From: Bradyrhizobium sp. AZCC 1719
GTDB taxonomy: Bacteria > Pseudomonadota > Alphaproteobacteria > Rhizobiales > Xanthobacteraceae
Reading direction: 5' to 3'
NCBI RefSeq assembly: GCF_036924525.1
Contig: NZ_JAZHRU010000001.1
Span: 6,601,001 to 6,665,000 of the forward strand
DNA length: 64,000 bases
A program made the translations under genes and the position numbers. Positions 62,402-64,000 of this stretch are shown here, in pieces; position 1 is the stretch's first letter; each line of letters opens with the position of its first letter. The notes beneath the pieces were generated by a model. That model was not told the origin of the DNA, did not search any database, and saw only the letters and a program-made list of their open reading frames with translations.

Positions 62402-62980
62402 GTGCGGCTGATCTTCATCACCTTGCTGGCATTGGCGCTTGCCACGGCCGTAGGTCTCGGCTCGACCTACCTGACGGCGACGCGCGGCACCGATCTCGGC
62501 ACGCTCACGATCGGCGCCTGGACCGCGCGGCCCAAGGCCGGCAGTTCCGAAATCGATCCCTATTCGCGCGCCTCGATTGCCCGCAGCGGCGAATTGCCTG
62601 TTGGCACCGGCGACGGCATCGCCTTCACGGCCACCACCGACGACAAGAACAAGCCGCTCGACGGGCGCTGCGACGTAGTCGTCAGCGGGGTGACGCCGGC
62701 GGCCCGGTTCTGGACGCTGACGCTGTTCGACCGCAAGGGGCATCTGGTCGCCAATTCGCTGCAACGCTACGGCTTCACCAGCCAGGAAATCGTCCGTGGC
62801 TCCGACGGCGGGTTCGAGATCCGGGTGGCGGCGCGCTCGCGAGCCGGCAACTGGCTGCCGACCGGCGGCATCGAGCGCTACGCGCTGATGCTGCGGCTTT
62901 ACGATACGCCGGTCGGCGTTGCGACGCGCACGCAGCGCGACGCGCCGATGCCCGCCGTCACCACGGTGAACTGCCCATGA
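62402..62980 (+). CDS. DUF1214 family membrane-anchored protein
   Basis: A 192-residue protein with one N-terminal membrane helix (LIFITLLALALATAVGLGSTYL) and a periplasmic DUF1214 domain (IGAWTARPKAGSSEIDPYSRASIARSGELP, then RFWTLTLFDRKGHLVANSLQRYGF). The start is GTG 62402, with GGAG about 9 bases upstream. Its stop overlaps the DUF1254 gene start (ATGA). The two domains usually occur together in one polypeptide or as neighbours, so the two proteins probably form one complex. Function is unknown. Confidence 0.9.
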   Translation: MRLIFITLLALALATAVGLGSTYLTATRGTDLGTLTIGAWTARPKAGSSEIDPYSRASIARSGELPVGTGDGIAFTATTDDKNKPLDGRCDVVVSGVTPAARFWTLTLFDRKGHLVANSLQRYGFTSQEIVRGSDGGFEIRVAARSRAGNWLPTGGIERYALMLRLYDTPVGVATRTQRDAPMPAVTTVNCP

Positions 62981-63591
62981 TCCGGCTGGCATTCACCATC
63001 ATCGCAGGCGTGCTGCTGGGCGGCGTGGTGCATCTCGTCAGCGTGCTCGCGCTTCCGCGCATCGCGACGCAAGACGCCTATTCGCGGCTGACGCCGATGA
63101 CCAAAGAGAACGCCGTCACGGCGCTGCCGCTCGCCGAACCGAACAACGCGCCGATGCCGTTCATGGACCCGGCCTTTGCAGTCGCGATCTGCCGCTACGA
63201 CCTCTCCGGGGGACCGCTCAAGCTGACGGTGCCGGTCAGTCAGGCCTATACGTCGGTGTCGTTCTATACCCGCAACGAAGTCGCCTACTACGCCATCAAC
63301 GACCGCTCGGCCGGCCGCAAGGTGATCGAGCTCGATCTGATGACGGAGGAGCAACACGGCGAGTTGCCGGAAGATGAGGAAATCACCGCCGCCGACCGGC
63401 TGATCATTGACTCCCCGACGACGACCGGCCTGATCGTGCTGAAGGCCTTGGCGCCGGAGCCCGGCCTGATGCCACAGGCGCAAGCCGCGCTCGCGGCGTC
63501 GCGTTGCGCCGTGGAGACCGAGCCTCCGCCGGCCAAGCAGCCCGAACCGCCCCCGCCGGCGCCGCCCCCCGCGCCGCGGTCAAAACGCTGA
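62977..63591 (+). CDS. DUF1254 family membrane-anchored protein
   Basis: A 204-residue partner of the DUF1214 protein. One N-terminal helix (LAFTIIAGVLLGGVVHLVSVLAL) is followed by the DUF1254 domain (DAYSRLTPMTKENAVTALPL, DPAFAVAICRYDLSGGPLKL, SVSFYTRNEVAYYAIND). The tail is Pro-rich (about 180-204) and could cross or contact peptidoglycan. It starts inside the DUF1214 stop. A hairpin 18 bases after the stop ends the pair. Confidence 0.9.
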   Translation: MIRLAFTIIAGVLLGGVVHLVSVLALPRIATQDAYSRLTPMTKENAVTALPLAEPNNAPMPFMDPAFAVAICRYDLSGGPLKLTVPVSQAYTSVSFYTRNEVAYYAINDRSAGRKVIELDLMTEEQHGELPEDEEITAADRLIIDSPTTTGLIVLKALAPEPGLMPQAQAALAASRCAVETEPPPAKQPEPPPPAPPPAPRSKR

Positions 63592-63608
63592 TCACGGGCT
63601 GCTGGTGA

Positions 63609-63628
63609 GCAACACATCCCCGTGTTGC
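63609..63628 (+). terminator. Terminator hairpin after the DUF1214/DUF1254 pair
   Basis: GCAACAC, loop ATCCCC, then GTGTTGC, a perfect 7-bp stem beginning 18 bases after the stop codon. No T-run follows. Confidence 0.5.
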
Positions 63629-63826
63629 CCGCAACGGCAGCGCTCGTAATCCATGGGATCGTGGCTGTTGAAGATCGTTACGGCATCGCCGTGCTCCGAT
63701 CCCTTCGTATGACCGATCGCGCCTGCCGCATTCTACGGAACAAATCAACGTGCTCGTGCGTCGCGATGGTGACATAACGCCGTTGTTTATCGTGCCTGCC
63801 CTTTAGGAGCGAGGAGGAGCCGATCG

Positions 63827-64000
63827 ATGAAAGCCGAAGACGCCGCCGACATGATGGATCAGGAGAAGGCGAACGACCGCTTCAAGCAGCGCGCGGCCGT
63901 CGGCATCGCCATTCTGGCGATGCTGCTGGCCATCACCGGGCTTGGCGGCGCCAACGCCGGCAAGGAGGCGACCAACAACAACATCTATGCCGCGAACCAC
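63827..64000 (+). CDS. DUF4337 family membrane protein, N-terminal part
   Basis: The first 58 residues of a gene that runs off the window. MKAEDAADMMDQEKANDRFKQ is followed by a membrane helix (AAVGIAILAMLLAITGLGG) and ANAGKEATNNNIYAANH. This start is the DUF4337 pattern (short charged N-terminus, helix, then KEATNNNI). The ribosome site GAGGAGGAG lies about 6 bases before the ATG. Function of the family is unknown. Confidence 0.82.
   Translation, partial: MKAEDAADMMDQEKANDRFKQRAAVGIAILAMLLAITGLGGANAGKEATNNNIYAANH

Noticed and set aside
63737..63766. EcfG-like general-stress promoter (GGAAC) before the DUF4337 gene
   Set aside because: The -10 is CGTC at 17-base spacing rather than CGTT; the match is too weak.
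1..64000. tRNA, rRNA, CRISPR arrays, prophage or intact insertion sequence
   Set aside because: No regularly spaced direct repeats, no transposase or integrase motifs, and no recognisable tRNA or rRNA sequence were seen by eye. A tRNAscan or Infernal run would be needed to exclude short RNAs.

Overview
The window is chromosomal, high-GC alphaproteobacterial DNA, most likely from Bradyrhizobium or a close relative. The basis is gene content: the cytochrome c maturation block in the rhizobial cycHJKL order, a FeuP/FeuQ-type two-component pair, Ku, a DUF982 protein, an alphaproteobacterial porin, a PleC-type histidine kinase, and a degenerate repeat of a kind I associate with Bradyrhizobium. No rRNA, tRNA, CRISPR array, phage or intact insertion sequence was recognised. 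This assignment comes from reading protein motifs, not from a search.

Layout. 1-1157: end of an aldo/keto reductase-amidohydrolase operon (-). 1497-5161: periplasmic oxidation unit (+): copper chaperone, PQQ alcohol dehydrogenase with the Asp pair typical of lanthanide enzymes, cytochrome c, and an exported protein. 5299-7364: translationally coupled zinc metallopeptidase and ATP-grasp ligase (-). 7365-8446: gene-free block of dispersed repeats. 8447-13283: CDF metal exporter, PleC-like kinase, LysR regulator. 13421-15685: ECF sigma/anti-sigma pair divergent from a DUF4394 exported protein, with matching promoters on both strands. 15729-22516: small genes, then a heavy-metal RND efflux cluster. 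22550-29500: glnE, a two-component system and degP. 29869-35373: an unknown gene, a DUF1993 gene, and ccmIEFH. 35699-41702: exbB-exbD-tonB, a very large TonB-dependent receptor, and mntR. 41725-49785: unknown protein, feuPQ, a 50-residue membrane protein, ku, DUF982, a Flp pilin, a porin. 50142-57425: a ThDP enzyme and a three-gene signalling operon (five-GAF kinase, receiver, receiver-cyclase). 57436-64000: MFS pump, YcgN-type protein, class A PBP, DUF1214/DUF1254 pair, and the start of a DUF4337 gene.

The most interesting unit is 35.6-41.7 kb. A complete ExbB-ExbD-TonB energiser faces a ZnuD-like receptor, and the receptor is fused at its C-terminus to a second, Omp25-like eight-strand barrel. 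The receptor is divergent from a clear mntR. The same near-palindrome (ACGTAGG-N4-GCTACA) lies upstream of exbB and in the receptor-mntR gap, and it resembles the enterobacterial MntR box. I infer a manganese-controlled, TonB-energised outer-membrane metal uptake system. The metal and the regulator-site pairing are inferred, not shown.

Start codons were chosen from Shine-Dalgarno spacing, overlaps and family length. Several are GTG or TTG, and alternatives are given in the entries. Two genes too short for ordinary ORF calling were found by hand (45699-45851 and 47587-47751).
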